64,000 bases of DNA from Bacteroidales bacterium (GCA_017446775.1 JAFSQE010000015.1:62001-126000); one strand, 5' to 3'; positions 21,052-32,999 are shown, counted from the first letter of the stretch. Made by a program: numbers and translations. The notes: generated by a model from the letters alone, not told the origin.

Positions 21052-22377
21052 ATGAAACGTATAGCTATTCTTTTGCTGGTTGCTGTGATGGCAATGCCCC
21101 TTGCAGCACAGAACCTCTCCAAGAAAGAGGCTGACCTGCTCAAGTATGCCGCAAAGTTGGAGAAGAGTCTAGAGAATCCCAAGAAGGCCGGTACATCCGA
21201 GCCGTGGTACAAACTTTCCCAGGCTTACTACGACATCTACGCTTATCCCACTTCTGACGTTTACCAGAACGCCCAGCAGTTTGAGGTACGCCTTATCACC
21301 AAGAACAAACAGTACACCACAGAAGAGCGCGTATGCCGCGGCACAAGCTATATCGTGGATTCTTATGAAGATAAGGACCTTTACTACGATGCCAACGGCG
21401 TGCTGCAGTTCTGGCTTGTGAAGAAGCCGCTTATGGAAGACGCTCTTGCAAAGTGCTCCGAAGCCCTTCAGAAGTCTTACAAACTCGACGAATACAACTA
21501 CAAGACCAACAAGTACAAAGAGACTGCAGAGAAGATTCACACCGCTTACCACAACACCGGCCTGTTCTACTACATGGCAGGCGATCCGGCAAAGGCAGAG
21601 GAGTATTTCGAGAAGGCTTATCTGAGCACAGAGAATCCTATCCTGAACCGCGTGGACACCATCGCAGTTTACTATACTGCGCTTATGGCCCGCGACAACG
21701 GTCACGGTGACAAGGCTATGGAGCTGTTCAAGAAAGACCTCGAAGCCGGCTATGCCGCAGGCGGTGAGGTTTACGCAGCGCTTGCAGAAATCTACCGCGA
21801 TAAGGGCGAGATGGAATCTTACCGAGATATCCTGGAGCAGGGCTTCTCTGCTTTCCCCGAGAATCAGCAGATTCTGGTAGGCCTTATCAACTACAACCTT
21901 GATACAGGTGGCGACACCAGCCGTCTGTTCGAGCTTATCCATCAGGCACAGGCCAACGAACCCACCAACGCCAGCCTCTGGTATGTAGAGGGAGACATCA
22001 ACAAAAAGCTTGGCAATAAAGAGGCCGCCCTGGAGCTCTTCCAGAAGTCTTATGACATAGACAACACCTATCTCTTCGGTATCGTTAACAAAGGTATCAT
22101 CTATTACGAAGAGGCGCTTGAATATCAGGACAAGGCCAATGCAGAGATGGACGATGCAAAATACGAGGCCTTGATAGAGGAGGTCAACAACTCCTTGAAG
22201 AATGCGATAGAACCGTTTGAGCAGTCATACAAACTCGCAGAGGGCGACCTTGAACTCCAGGTTGCCATTGCAGAATACCTGAAGAACATCTTCTTCCGCT
22301 TCCGCACCCAGAGCGACGAATACATGGCAGCATACGAGAAATACGACGCAATATTCAAAAACGCTACGGCAGAATAA
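21052..22377 (+). CDS. Exported TPR-repeat protein
   Basis: Protein of 441 aa with a signal peptide (MKRIAILLLVAVMAMPLAAQ, cleavage likely after LAAQ or close by) and helical tetratricopeptide-type repeats through the mature part, for example YYMAGDPAKAEEYFEKAYLSTENP and WYVEGDINKKLGNKEAALELFQKSYDIDNTY style units (positions about 180-215 and 300-340). It is probably periplasmic and a scaffold for protein contacts; the partner is unknown. It is 18 bases downstream of gyrA and probably read from the same promoter, ending at a strong terminator. Similar TPR proteins follow gyrA in other Bacteroidales, to my knowledge. Confidence 0.8.
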   Translation: MKRIAILLLVAVMAMPLAAQNLSKKEADLLKYAAKLEKSLENPKKAGTSEPWYKLSQAYYDIYAYPTSDVYQNAQQFEVRLITKNKQYTTEERVCRGTSYIVDSYEDKDLYYDANGVLQFWLVKKPLMEDALAKCSEALQKSYKLDEYNYKTNKYKETAEKIHTAYHNTGLFYYMAGDPAKAEEYFEKAYLSTENPILNRVDTIAVYYTALMARDNGHGDKAMELFKKDLEAGYAAGGEVYAALAEIYRDKGEMESYRDILEQGFSAFPENQQILVGLINYNLDTGGDTSRLFELIHQAQANEPTNASLWYVEGDINKKLGNKEAALELFQKSYDIDNTYLFGIVNKGIIYYEEALEYQDKANAEMDDAKYEALIEEVNNSLKNAIEPFEQSYKLAEGDLELQVAIAEYLKNIFFRFRTQSDEYMAAYEKYDAIFKNATAE

Positions 22378-22385
22378 ATTAACCC

Positions 22386-22412
22386 GGGCGGCTGATTCAG
22401 CCGCCCTTTTTA
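22386..22412 (+). terminator. Terminator after gyrA-TPR operon
   Basis: The near-perfect palindrome GGGCGGCTGA / TCAGCCGCCC is followed by TTTTT. It lies 9 bases after the TPR gene stop. Confidence 0.85.
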
Positions 22413-22431
22413 TTTCAAAATCTTACAAAAA

Positions 22432-23838
22432 ATGGGGGGATTATTTGGAGTCGTTTCCAAGAAGCAATGTGTAAAAGAGTTGTTCTACGGTGTGGACTAT
22501 CATTCGCACCTGGGGACAAAGCGCGGCGGCATGGCAGTCGTCAACGAGGATGGCTCGCTGGCCCGCAGCATCCATTCACTAAAGCAGTCTTATTTCAGGG
22601 TAAAGTTTGAGCCCGACCTTCGCAAGTTTGACGGCAGGATGGGCATCGGGGTTATCAGCGACAGCGAGTCACAGCCCATCGCGGTACATTCCCATCTGGG
22701 CAGATTCGCAATCTGCACGGTTATGAAACTCTCCAACGCAGCTCAACTGGCTGCGGAGGTATTGTCAGAAGGGAAGATATTTACCGAGCTGAGCGACGGC
22801 GGGGTCAATGCCACCGAGTTGGTGTCTCAGCTGATAAACAGGGGCAGCTCTTTTGCAGAGGGGATCCGCTATATGCAGGGCAGAATAGACGGTTCCTGCT
22901 CTATGCTGATACTTACCGACGACGGCATTATCGCCGCCCGTGACTGGTGGGGGCGCACGCCGTTGGCAATCGGGCGCAGTGCCGATGGCTATGCAGTGGC
23001 CAGCGAGAGTTGCAGCATGATTAATCTTGGCTTTGACTTTGAACGTGAGCTGGGTCCCGGCGAGGCGGTGAAGATAACCGCCGACGGGTATGAGCAGATC
23101 CTGCCGCCGGAGGGGAAGCTGCACATCTGTTCTTTCCTGTGGATTTATTACGGATTTCCTGCCACATCTTATGAAGGGATGAACGTAGACCACGCCCGCC
23201 GCAATCTGGGGCGGTTGATGGGTCAGCAAGACGACCTTAACGCCGATCTGGTTTCTCCCATTCCCGATTCTGGCACCAGCATGGCGCTGGGATATTCAGA
23301 GGGCGCCGGCATCCCGTACCGCAACGCGGTGCTTAAGTACACTCCGACCTGGCCGCGCAGCTTTATGCCGGTGGACCAGAGCACCCGCGACGTGGTGGCC
23401 AAGATGAAGCTGATTCCCAATTACGGTCAGATGAAAGGGCGCAAGATTGTCTTCTGCGACGATTCCATTGTGCGAGGTACCCAGTTAAGGGACAATGTCC
23501 AGATTTTCCGCGGACACGGGGCGGGGGAGATACATATCCGCATCAGCTGTCCGCCGCTGGTCTATCCATGCCCGTATCTCAACTTTTCCGCATCCAAGGG
23601 GCCGCTGGAATTTGTCACCCGCCGCACCATTCAGGAGCTGGATGGGGCTCATGATGCCCATCTTAAAGAGTATTCTACCTTTGGCTCGCCGCGTTATTGC
23701 CGTATGGTAGAGGCTATCCGCGCACATCTGACCATGGACTCTTTAAAATTCAATTCTGTAGAGAATGTGGTAAAGGCTATCGGCCTGGACAAGTGCAGCC
23801 TTTGCACACACTGTTTCGACGGCACAGGCAACGACTAG
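22432..23838 (+). CDS. PurF-like amidophosphoribosyltransferase paralogue without N-terminal Cys
   Basis: Class II glutamine amidotransferase fused to a PRPP-binding transferase domain (468 aa), the architecture of PurF, which makes phosphoribosylamine from PRPP and glutamine. The PRPP signature VFCDDSIVRGT lies at 340-350. Cysteines C233, C380, C455 and C458 stand where Bacillus-type PurF binds a 4Fe-4S cluster, and C461 adds a third in CSLCTHC. The protein starts MGGLFGVV, so the catalytic Cys that becomes the N-terminal residue in PurF is Gly; the first Cys is C13. No upstream start restores it. It may be ammonia-dependent or have another role. It is convergent with the comEC-like gene, overlapping by 4 bases. 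Confidence 0.85.
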   Translation: MGGLFGVVSKKQCVKELFYGVDYHSHLGTKRGGMAVVNEDGSLARSIHSLKQSYFRVKFEPDLRKFDGRMGIGVISDSESQPIAVHSHLGRFAICTVMKLSNAAQLAAEVLSEGKIFTELSDGGVNATELVSQLINRGSSFAEGIRYMQGRIDGSCSMLILTDDGIIAARDWWGRTPLAIGRSADGYAVASESCSMINLGFDFERELGPGEAVKITADGYEQILPPEGKLHICSFLWIYYGFPATSYEGMNVDHARRNLGRLMGQQDDLNADLVSPIPDSGTSMALGYSEGAGIPYRNAVLKYTPTWPRSFMPVDQSTRDVVAKMKLIPNYGQMKGRKIVFCDDSIVRGTQLRDNVQIFRGHGAGEIHIRISCPPLVYPCPYLNFSASKGPLEFVTRRTIQELDGAHDAHLKEYSTFGSPRYCRMVEAIRAHLTMDSLKFNSVENVVKAIGLDKCSLCTHCFDGTGND

Positions 23839-24905
23839 AGTCCGGCTATTATCCCGATTACGGTTTTCAGCAGCCTCAGGCTGGTTTGAAGTGCCATCTG
23901 CAAAAAGTCTCCCGCTACCGGGAGATTTTTTGTTATCAGCGCCAGCGGGGTAAGGTAGATTGCGGCGCTGGTGAGGGGTATCGCTACAAAATTGGTTATC
24001 ATAAAGTATCGCGGGAAGCTTCCGAAGTATAGCCATACCAGAGGGGCGGTGACTGCCTGACAGCTGAGGGAGAGGGCCACCATGCTCCATATTTTCTCCA
24101 ACAGGGCGCTGCGGCAGTCAAGTATCGTCTTGAGCCGTGGATAAATTATGCCGATGCCGGCCATCGCGCCGTAGGATAGCTGGAAGCCTATCTTGAAAGG
24201 GGCGTCGGGGCTGGCCAGTGTGGTTATCAGCGCGCTGATAGCAAGTGCCCGCATAAGGGACCGCCGGCTGCCAAGCAGTTCTCCTGTATCATAAACAGTA
24301 ATCATTATCACAGCCCGCAGGATAGAACTGGACAGTCCGGTGACTAGCGCATAGCTCCATAGCAGGGCCAGAGTCACAGCGCTGCGAATACGTCTGGCAG
24401 CAATACTGTTGCCCAGTATGCCCAGCGTGAGGGTGATAAACAGGTACAGGACGCCTATGTGAAGGCCGGACAGGGCTATCAGGTGCATGGCGCCGCTCTG
24501 TTTGAAATCGTTTTTAAGGGTGCGGTCTATCCTGCTTTTGTCGCCTATTGCAATTGCGCTCAGAATCGCCCCTTCGCTGCCGTCGCCCGCAATCTGGTTA
24601 AGTTGATACGAGACGGTGGCCTTTGTGGTTTCTGTGAGGTGGGTAAGTGCCGTTTGTCCCGGCGGATACCGGCCTATGGCAGCGTTAATCGCCCCGAGCA
24701 TCAGCAGCGCCGCTACAGCCGTTGCCCTCCAGCGGCGCTTCGCGGTAAAGAATGCCAGGATAAGTGTCAGGATAACGGATGATAATACGATGGCGGGCCG
24801 TATTGCACCGCCCGCGGCTCCGGATAAAAGATCTCCGGCAACAAACGCCGCTGCATAAAGAATGATATCGTCTCGCCCCTTCATATCTGCCGCACATTTT
24901 GACAC
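23835..24905 (-). CDS. Short ComEC/Rec2-type membrane protein
   Basis: Membrane protein of 356 aa matching the central Competence domain of ComEC, the DNA-uptake channel: IALSGLHIGVLYLFI around residues 144-158, VTGLSSSILRAVIMITVY near 205, and IGFQLSYGAMAGIGIIYPRLK near 250. Full ComEC proteins have 650-800 aa with an N-terminal OB-like DUF4131 and often a C-terminal metallo-beta-lactamase domain. Here the N-terminal part is reduced to about 100 residues and the lactamase domain is absent. I see no frame disruption nearby, so it looks like a real short form. Whether it takes up DNA is unknown. Confidence 0.75.
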   Translation of the reverse strand: MSKCAADMKGRDDIILYAAAFVAGDLLSGAAGGAIRPAIVLSSVILTLILAFFTAKRRWRATAVAALLMLGAINAAIGRYPPGQTALTHLTETTKATVSYQLNQIAGDGSEGAILSAIAIGDKSRIDRTLKNDFKQSGAMHLIALSGLHIGVLYLFITLTLGILGNSIAARRIRSAVTLALLWSYALVTGLSSSILRAVIMITVYDTGELLGSRRSLMRALAISALITTLASPDAPFKIGFQLSYGAMAGIGIIYPRLKTILDCRSALLEKIWSMVALSLSCQAVTAPLVWLYFGSFPRYFMITNFVAIPLTSAAIYLTPLALITKNLPVAGDFLQMALQTSLRLLKTVIGIIAGL

Positions 24906-24924
24906 GAAGATAAGATATAATTCG

Positions 24925-24932
24925 TAACTTCG
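24925..24932 (+). promoter_or_regulatory. Possible -7 box of ackA
   Basis: TAACTTCG followed by C, one mismatch to TAnnTTTG, ends 24 bases before the ackA ATG. TTTG at 24898-24901 is 23 bases upstream, slightly too far for a good -33. Confidence 0.4.
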
Positions 24933-24956
24933 CGCATCAAAAAATTAACCACATAT

Positions 24957-26174
24957 ATGAATATCCTTGTCCTTAATTGCGGTAGCTCGTCCATCAAATA
25001 TCAGGTGCTGGATTTCAAGAGCGAAACCGATTTCTCCCTTATGGCAAAAGGCCTCGTAGAACGCGTAGGCAGCGACAATGCAACCATCACACACAAAGTG
25101 CCCACCCGGGAAGATGTGTTCCGGGAACTACCGATACGCGACCATTCCAAAGGTATCTCTGTAGTGCTGGAGATGCTGCTTGACAAGGATAAGGGTGTGC
25201 TGAAAAGCCTCTCGGATATAGATGCAGTTGGTCATCGCGTGGCTCATGGCGGCGAGTATTTCTCTTCTGCCGCTCTGGTAAATGAAGATACCATCGCCAA
25301 GATAGAGAGGTGCTGCGCCCTGGCACCGCTTCATAACCCCGCATCGCTGCTGGGTATCCGTGCCGCTGCAGAGTTGATGCCGCAGATAAAGCAGGTTACT
25401 GTGTTTGATACGTCGTTTCACCAGACCATCCCCGATTATGCATATATGTACGCCCTGCCGTATGAGTATTACCAGAAGTATGGCGTGCGCCGCTACGGCT
25501 TCCACGGCACCAGCCACAACTTTGTGGCGGGCAAGGCATGCGACGCCCTGGGCTGGGACATCAAAGAGAAGAAGATTATTACATGCCACCTTGGCAACGG
25601 CAGTTCCATAACCGCCATCAAAGGGGGCAAATCGATAGATACCTCCATGGGCTTCACTCCGCTGGAGGGCGTCACAATGGGTACCCGCTGCGGTAATATC
25701 GACCCTTCTGTCGTGACTTTCCTGATGGAGAAAGAGGGGCTGGATGCAAAGGCGATGAACGATGTTATGAACAAAAAGAGCGGCCTGCTGGGCCTTAGCG
25801 GTATCTCTGCGGATAATCGCGATGTGGTAAGCGCTGCCGACAATGGCGACAAGCGTGCCCAGATGACCCACCTGAAGCGCTGCTACGACATCAAGAAATA
25901 TGTAGGCGCATACGCAGCCGTGCTGAATGGCGTGGACCTGATTATCATGACAGGCGGAATAGGGGAGAATGCCCGCAATGTGCGCCGCGAAGTGCTCAGC
26001 GGCATGGAGTATCTTGGCCTGGAGCTGGATCTCTACCGCAACGACCACGTCGAGGGGGACAACTGGCTTATCAGCACAGAGAATTCCAGGGTGAAGGCTA
26101 TGGTAGTCTGCACCAACGAGGAGCTGGTCATCGCCCGCGACACCATGGAACGGGTTTCCCGCAGCCGGAAATAG
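24957..26174 (+). CDS. ackA: Acetate kinase AckA
   Basis: Interconverts acetyl phosphate plus ADP and acetate plus ATP, the substrate-level phosphorylation step of fermentation. The 405 aa protein carries the ASKHA-fold motifs NCGSSSIKYQ at 7-16, VGHRVAHGG at about 86-94 and YGFHGTSHNFV at about 180-190, and the C-terminal MTGGIGENARNVRRE. The usual partner pta is not adjacent. Downstream lies a double-hairpin intergenic element rather than a standard terminator. Confidence 0.97.
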   Translation: MNILVLNCGSSSIKYQVLDFKSETDFSLMAKGLVERVGSDNATITHKVPTREDVFRELPIRDHSKGISVVLEMLLDKDKGVLKSLSDIDAVGHRVAHGGEYFSSAALVNEDTIAKIERCCALAPLHNPASLLGIRAAAELMPQIKQVTVFDTSFHQTIPDYAYMYALPYEYYQKYGVRRYGFHGTSHNFVAGKACDALGWDIKEKKIITCHLGNGSSITAIKGGKSIDTSMGFTPLEGVTMGTRCGNIDPSVVTFLMEKEGLDAKAMNDVMNKKSGLLGLSGISADNRDVVSAADNGDKRAQMTHLKRCYDIKKYVGAYAAVLNGVDLIIMTGGIGENARNVRREVLSGMEYLGLELDLYRNDHVEGDNWLISTENSRVKAMVVCTNEELVIARDTMERVSRSRK

Positions 26175-26192
26175 TGTATCCCACATATAGCA

Positions 26193-26315
26193 GCGTGCAA
26201 GGTCTCCTTAGAATAGGTATACCTTGCACGCATATTTTCTATAATTGTTTTATAATTAGATAATTATATTTTGGGTGTGTGCAAGGTGAGTCCTTTTTGA
26301 GGAGACCTTGTACAC
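26193..26315. repeat. Pair of inverted 39-base hairpins with AT-rich core
   Basis: Hairpin 1 (26193-26231) has an 11 bp perfect stem GCGTGCAAGGT / ACCTTGCACGC and a 17-base loop. Hairpin 2 (26277-26315) has stem GTGTGCAAGGT / ACCTTGTACAC with one G-T pair and also a 17-base loop. Hairpin 2 read on the minus strand resembles hairpin 1 read on plus, including GGTCTCCT at the loop edge, so they are inverted copies around a 45-base AT-rich core. It fills the whole space between the convergent ackA and lutC. It could act as a terminator, but the long loops and absence of T-tracts fit a REP/BIME-like or MITE-like element better. Confidence 0.7.
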
Positions 26316-26316
26316 T

Positions 26317-26898
26317 TTATACCAGTAATACGGTAACACTTCTTGCTGCCTGAGCACCCATGACAAGGGTCTGGGCGATGTCGGCGGTCTTGGAGGGGCC
26401 GCTGATAAAGGTGCCGTAACCGTAATCCCCAAGGTTCACGCGCCGATACGCCTCGTGCATATTGTTAACGATTTCGGTTTTGGGGAGGAGGATCACCAGG
26501 TTCTCCGAGATGAAGCACACCGCCTTCTCTTTCATTGCCTGCGGAATCCAGAAGCAGCCGTTTTCAGCTACGCCAAAGGAGCCGCGGATTATGCCCACAT
26601 CGGTGCCGTTCAGCTCCTGTGCGCTGCCGACGGTGTCGGGATTGATGGTGGCGATATTGATTTCGGGCAGGTTGGAGGCGATGACCTTCGCATCCGGGAA
26701 CAGTTCTCGGACGGTGGCGTTGATGTCTGAAGAGGGGGATATCTCTACCACCTTGCTGCCGGCAGCAAGGCTGGCGGTAATGAATGCTTCCAGCGGATCG
26801 GGAAACACCGTCGCCTGCAAATCAGCAAGCGATGGCATTTCGTAGCGCTCCCGGATGCCGGCGCGGATGCGGCCAAGTATATCTTGCTTACTACTCAT
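26317..26898 (-). CDS. lutC: LutC-like LUD domain protein
   Basis: Third component of the LutABC L-lactate oxidation system (193 aa, LUD domain). Recognisable are GIIRGSFGVAENGCFWIPQAMKEKA-type residues around 105-130 and the late NLVILLPKTEIV near 131-142. Its start overlaps the lutB stop by 8 bases. LUD proteins help lactate oxidation, with a biochemical role less clear than that of LutA and LutB. The minus-strand order is lutA, lutB, lutC. Confidence 0.9.
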   Translation of the reverse strand: MSSKQDILGRIRAGIRERYEMPSLADLQATVFPDPLEAFITASLAAGSKVVEISPSSDINATVRELFPDAKVIASNLPEINIATINPDTVGSAQELNGTDVGIIRGSFGVAENGCFWIPQAMKEKAVCFISENLVILLPKTEIVNNMHEAYRRVNLGDYGYGTFISGPSKTADIAQTLVMGAQAARSVTVLLV

Positions 26899-28174
26899 CG
26901 CTGTCGGTTTTTAGACTGTGGAACGGTTTTTTGACAACGCCCGTGGCTGCCTTGTAGAGCAGCGGGTGGTTGTATACCATCGACATACCTTTGCAGAGAA
27001 TCTTCTTGCCGGCCGGTTCTGCATTCCATACGGGCAGCATCTGCCGCCACTTGTATATCTGTTCTCCGAGATTGACCTTGACCGGGCAGACGCTCTGGCA
27101 ACTGAGGCACAGCGTGCAGGCCGATACGTTGCCCGAGTGGGCCCTTGGGTCGCGCAGCATCCCCAGATTCACCCCCACCGGGCCGGGGATAAAGTAGCTG
27201 TATGAATATCCGCCGGAGCGCCTGTAAACCGGGCAGGTGTTCATGCAGCTGCCGCAGCGGATGCATTTCAGCGTCTGCCAGTGTTCGGGATTGCCCAGCC
27301 ACTCGCTACGGCCGTTGTCCACCAGAATGATGTGCATCGGGGCTGCACCGGGGCGCGCCTTGCGGAAGTGGCTGGTGTATGTGGTTGTTGGCTGTCCGGT
27401 GGCGGAACGGCACAGAAGGCGTTGGAACACCGCCAGACAATCGTAGTCTGGTATAACTTTTTCCAGTCCAAGCGCCGCTATGTGCAGCCTGGGGCAGGAG
27501 GTAGACATGTCGGCGTTGCCCTCGTTGGTGCAAACCACAATGTCGCCGGTGGCGGCTATCCCAAAGTTGGCGCCAGTCATTCCGGCATCGGCCGTCAGGA
27601 ACTCGTTCCTCAGGCTCAGCCGGGCGCGGTAGGTGAGGTATGTCGGGTCGTGATTGCCAATCTCGCTGGAGATGCCCTCCCTCTCAAAAAGCTCGCCCAC
27701 CTGGTCTGGGGTGAGGTGCACCGCCGGCATCACTATGTGGCTGGGCGCCTGTCCCAGCAGCTGGATTATCCGTTCGCCGAGGTCGGTCTCCACCACTTCT
27801 ATCCCTTTGCCCTCCAGATACGGGTTCATCCCGCACTCTTCTGTGAGCATCGACTTGGACTTTACAATCATCTTGACACCGTGTTCGCTCAGGATGCCGA
27901 AAACTATCTCATTGAACTGTGCCGCATCGGCAGCCCAGTGCACTATGGCTCCGTTTTTCTCTGCTGCGGCAGAGAACTGCTCCAGATATTCGTCCAGGTG
28001 ACTTAGGGTGTGAAGCTTGATTTGCGATGCCTTCTGGCGCAACTGCTCCCATTCCGGCAGCCCGTGCGCCATGTTGTCCCGCTTTTCGCGCACAGCCCAG
28101 AAGGTGGCGTCGTGCCACTCGCTGTACTTTGCATCCTTCAGGAATGCCTTCGCATTTTTGCTGTGTCTGCTCAT
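26891..28174 (-). CDS. lutB: LutB-like iron-sulfur lactate oxidation protein
   Basis: Iron-sulfur subunit of the lactate utilisation complex (427 aa): an N-terminal LUD domain followed by a C-terminal ferredoxin-like region with two 4Fe-4S motifs, CIRCGSCMNTCP at about 306-317 and CTLCLSCQSVCP at about 351-362. The chain ends soon after a short helical tail. It overlaps lutA by 4 bases (ATGA) and lutC by 8, so the three are a tight operon. Confidence 0.93.
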   Translation of the reverse strand: MSRHSKNAKAFLKDAKYSEWHDATFWAVREKRDNMAHGLPEWEQLRQKASQIKLHTLSHLDEYLEQFSAAAEKNGAIVHWAADAAQFNEIVFGILSEHGVKMIVKSKSMLTEECGMNPYLEGKGIEVVETDLGERIIQLLGQAPSHIVMPAVHLTPDQVGELFEREGISSEIGNHDPTYLTYRARLSLRNEFLTADAGMTGANFGIAATGDIVVCTNEGNADMSTSCPRLHIAALGLEKVIPDYDCLAVFQRLLCRSATGQPTTTYTSHFRKARPGAAPMHIILVDNGRSEWLGNPEHWQTLKCIRCGSCMNTCPVYRRSGGYSYSYFIPGPVGVNLGMLRDPRAHSGNVSACTLCLSCQSVCPVKVNLGEQIYKWRQMLPVWNAEPAGKKILCKGMSMVYNHPLLYKAATGVVKKPFHSLKTDSDE

Positions 28175-28908
28175 AGTCCCGCTGCGAGAATCTCGGTTAC
28201 GTGTTTGAAGCCTATTTCAAGGCCGTTTTTCTTTGCTATGGAGCTCTGGTGCATCAGGCAGGAGCAGTCGGCGCCGGTAATGAATTCCGCCCCTGTGGCG
28301 ATGTGCCTGCGGACCTTGTCCAGCCCCATCCGGGTGCTGACTGTGCTCTCTTCTACGCAGAACAGCCCGCCGAATCCGCAGCATTCGTCCCTGCGCTCTG
28401 GCTCCACCACCTCGATGCCCTCTACCATGTGTAGCAGGTCGCGGATTTTGTTCTGCTGCGGTATCTGTTCTTCGCTGGGGGAGGAGAGACCCAGTTCACG
28501 AACGCCGTGGCAGCTGTTGTGGATGCTCACCTTGTGCGGGAAGCGCCCAGGCAGCGCTGTGGGCTTTACAACGTCGTGCAGGAATTCCACCACATCCATG
28601 CACTTGGATGCTATCTCGCATGTATGCCCTTCCTTAAGCAATTTGGGATAGTGGTGGCGGACAAAGGCGGTGCAGCTTACGCTTGGCGTCACAACATAAT
28701 CGAAGCCGGCAAACAAATCCTCCATCCTGCGCGCCAGCGGTTCTGCCTGGCTCTCAAAGCCACCGTTGGCCATCGGCTGGCCGCAGCAGGTCTGTCCAGC
28801 CGGATATGTTACGTCCACCCCCAGATGCCGTAGCAGCTTGAGTGTTGCCATCCCCACCTGTGGGAACAACGCATCCACATAACACGGAATAAACAGCCCG
28901 ACCTTCAT
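28171..28908 (-). CDS. lutA: LutA-like Fe-S oxidoreductase (CCG domains)
   Basis: Subunit with two cysteine-rich CCG domains (245 aa), the family shared with GlpC and heterodisulfide reductase HdrB: CCGQPMANGG at about 42-51 and DECCGFGGLFC near 194-204. With LutB and LutC it oxidises L-lactate to pyruvate. It is the first gene of the operon. A minus-strand box TATCTTTG (28920-28913) lies 4 bases upstream of the ATG, so the mRNA may be leaderless. Confidence 0.93.
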   Translation of the reverse strand: MKVGLFIPCYVDALFPQVGMATLKLLRHLGVDVTYPAGQTCCGQPMANGGFESQAEPLARRMEDLFAGFDYVVTPSVSCTAFVRHHYPKLLKEGHTCEIASKCMDVVEFLHDVVKPTALPGRFPHKVSIHNSCHGVRELGLSSPSEEQIPQQNKIRDLLHMVEGIEVVEPERRDECCGFGGLFCVEESTVSTRMGLDKVRRHIATGAEFITGADCSCLMHQSSIAKKNGLEIGFKHVTEILAAGL

Positions 28909-28912
28909 ATCG

Positions 28913-28920
28913 CAAAGATA
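28913..28920 (-). promoter_or_regulatory. -7 box abutting the lutA start
   Basis: TATCTTTG on the minus strand, a full match to TAnnTTTG, with only 4 bases before the lutA ATG. No clear -33 element. Confidence 0.45.
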
Positions 28921-28949
28921 ATAGATTCTTTGTTAATGCTGCATTTTAG

Positions 28950-28957
28950 TATCTTTG
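28950..28957 (+). promoter_or_regulatory. -7 box of the nitroreductase lipoprotein gene
   Basis: TATCTTTG on plus; TTTG at 28929-28932 is 17 bases upstream, slightly closer than usual. It ends 49 bases before the ATG at 29007. Confidence 0.45.
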
Positions 28958-29006
28958 TAGGAGATGATGATTAGGGCAAGGCCCGGATATTTATAAAACT
29001 CTTAAT

Positions 29007-29645
29007 ATGAACCGAATACTAACAATCATTTCAATTGCGGCGGCCGGGGCTCTGGCGTCGGGGTGCTGCAATAAAACTACAGAAGCCGTGGAAGATAAGA
29101 ATCCAGTTATTGAGAACATTATGGCGCGCCGCTCTGTGCGTCATTATACCGACCAGGCTGTGCCGCGCGAGGTGCTGCAACAGCTTGCTGAGTGCGGTGT
29201 GAACGCACCCAACGCCATGAACAGGCAGGAGTGGGAGGTGCGCATCATCGACAATCCGGAGTACTTTGACGGGGTTACTGCGGTTATGAAGGAGGCGATG
29301 CCGTTCTTTGTGAACAACGACGACCCCAAGTTCCGCAATGCATTCCGCAACGCGACTGCGGCGATAGCAGTGGCCTGCCCCGACGACCCCTCCGGGATGA
29401 CGCTTATCAATGTGGGCCTTCTGTGCGAGAATATCTGCCTGGCGGCCAAGTCGCTGGGGCTTGGCTCAGTGGTGATGGCCGGCCCGGCGATGATGCTTAG
29501 CACGAACCCTGCGGCCAAGCCTTATCTGGACAGGCTAAACTTCAGCGAAGGGTATAAGCTACGCATCGTGATAGGCCTTGGCTATCCCGATGAGGAGCCC
29601 GAGGCAAAGCCCCGGGATCTTGGGAAGATACAGTTCGTAGAGTAA
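29007..29645 (+). CDS. Nitroreductase family lipoprotein
   Basis: Protein of 212 aa with an unusual combination: a lipoprotein signal peptide (lipobox ASGC, C20 or the following C21) in front of a nitroreductase domain. FMN-binding features are the RRSVRHYTD motif at about 42-50 and the late GLGSVVMAGP near 150-160, with the C-terminal GLGYPDEEPEAKPR. Family members reduce nitro groups, quinones or flavins with NAD(P)H. An envelope-exported flavoprotein would need another electron source. No functional partner lies beside it. Confidence 0.82.
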   Translation: MNRILTIISIAAAGALASGCCNKTTEAVEDKNPVIENIMARRSVRHYTDQAVPREVLQQLAECGVNAPNAMNRQEWEVRIIDNPEYFDGVTAVMKEAMPFFVNNDDPKFRNAFRNATAAIAVACPDDPSGMTLINVGLLCENICLAAKSLGLGSVVMAGPAMMLSTNPAAKPYLDRLNFSEGYKLRIVIGLGYPDEEPEAKPRDLGKIQFVE

Positions 29646-29647
29646 TT

Positions 29648-32944
<3,297 letters not shown>

Positions 32945-32960
32945 AATGATTAAAGGTTTA

Positions 32961-32999
32961 CAAATAAAGGTGACACATTGTCAGAATGCGCCACCTTTA
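32961..32999 (-). terminator. Terminator after the ferredoxin gene
   Basis: A 15 bp stem (32965-32979 with 32985-32999, two G-T pairs) and a 5-base loop are followed on the minus strand by TTTG. It starts 3 bases after the ferredoxin stop and ends 17 bases before the secA start. Confidence 0.65.

Noticed and set aside
26175-26192. Conventional terminator for ackA
   Set aside because: No stem with a T-tract is present before the double hairpin element.
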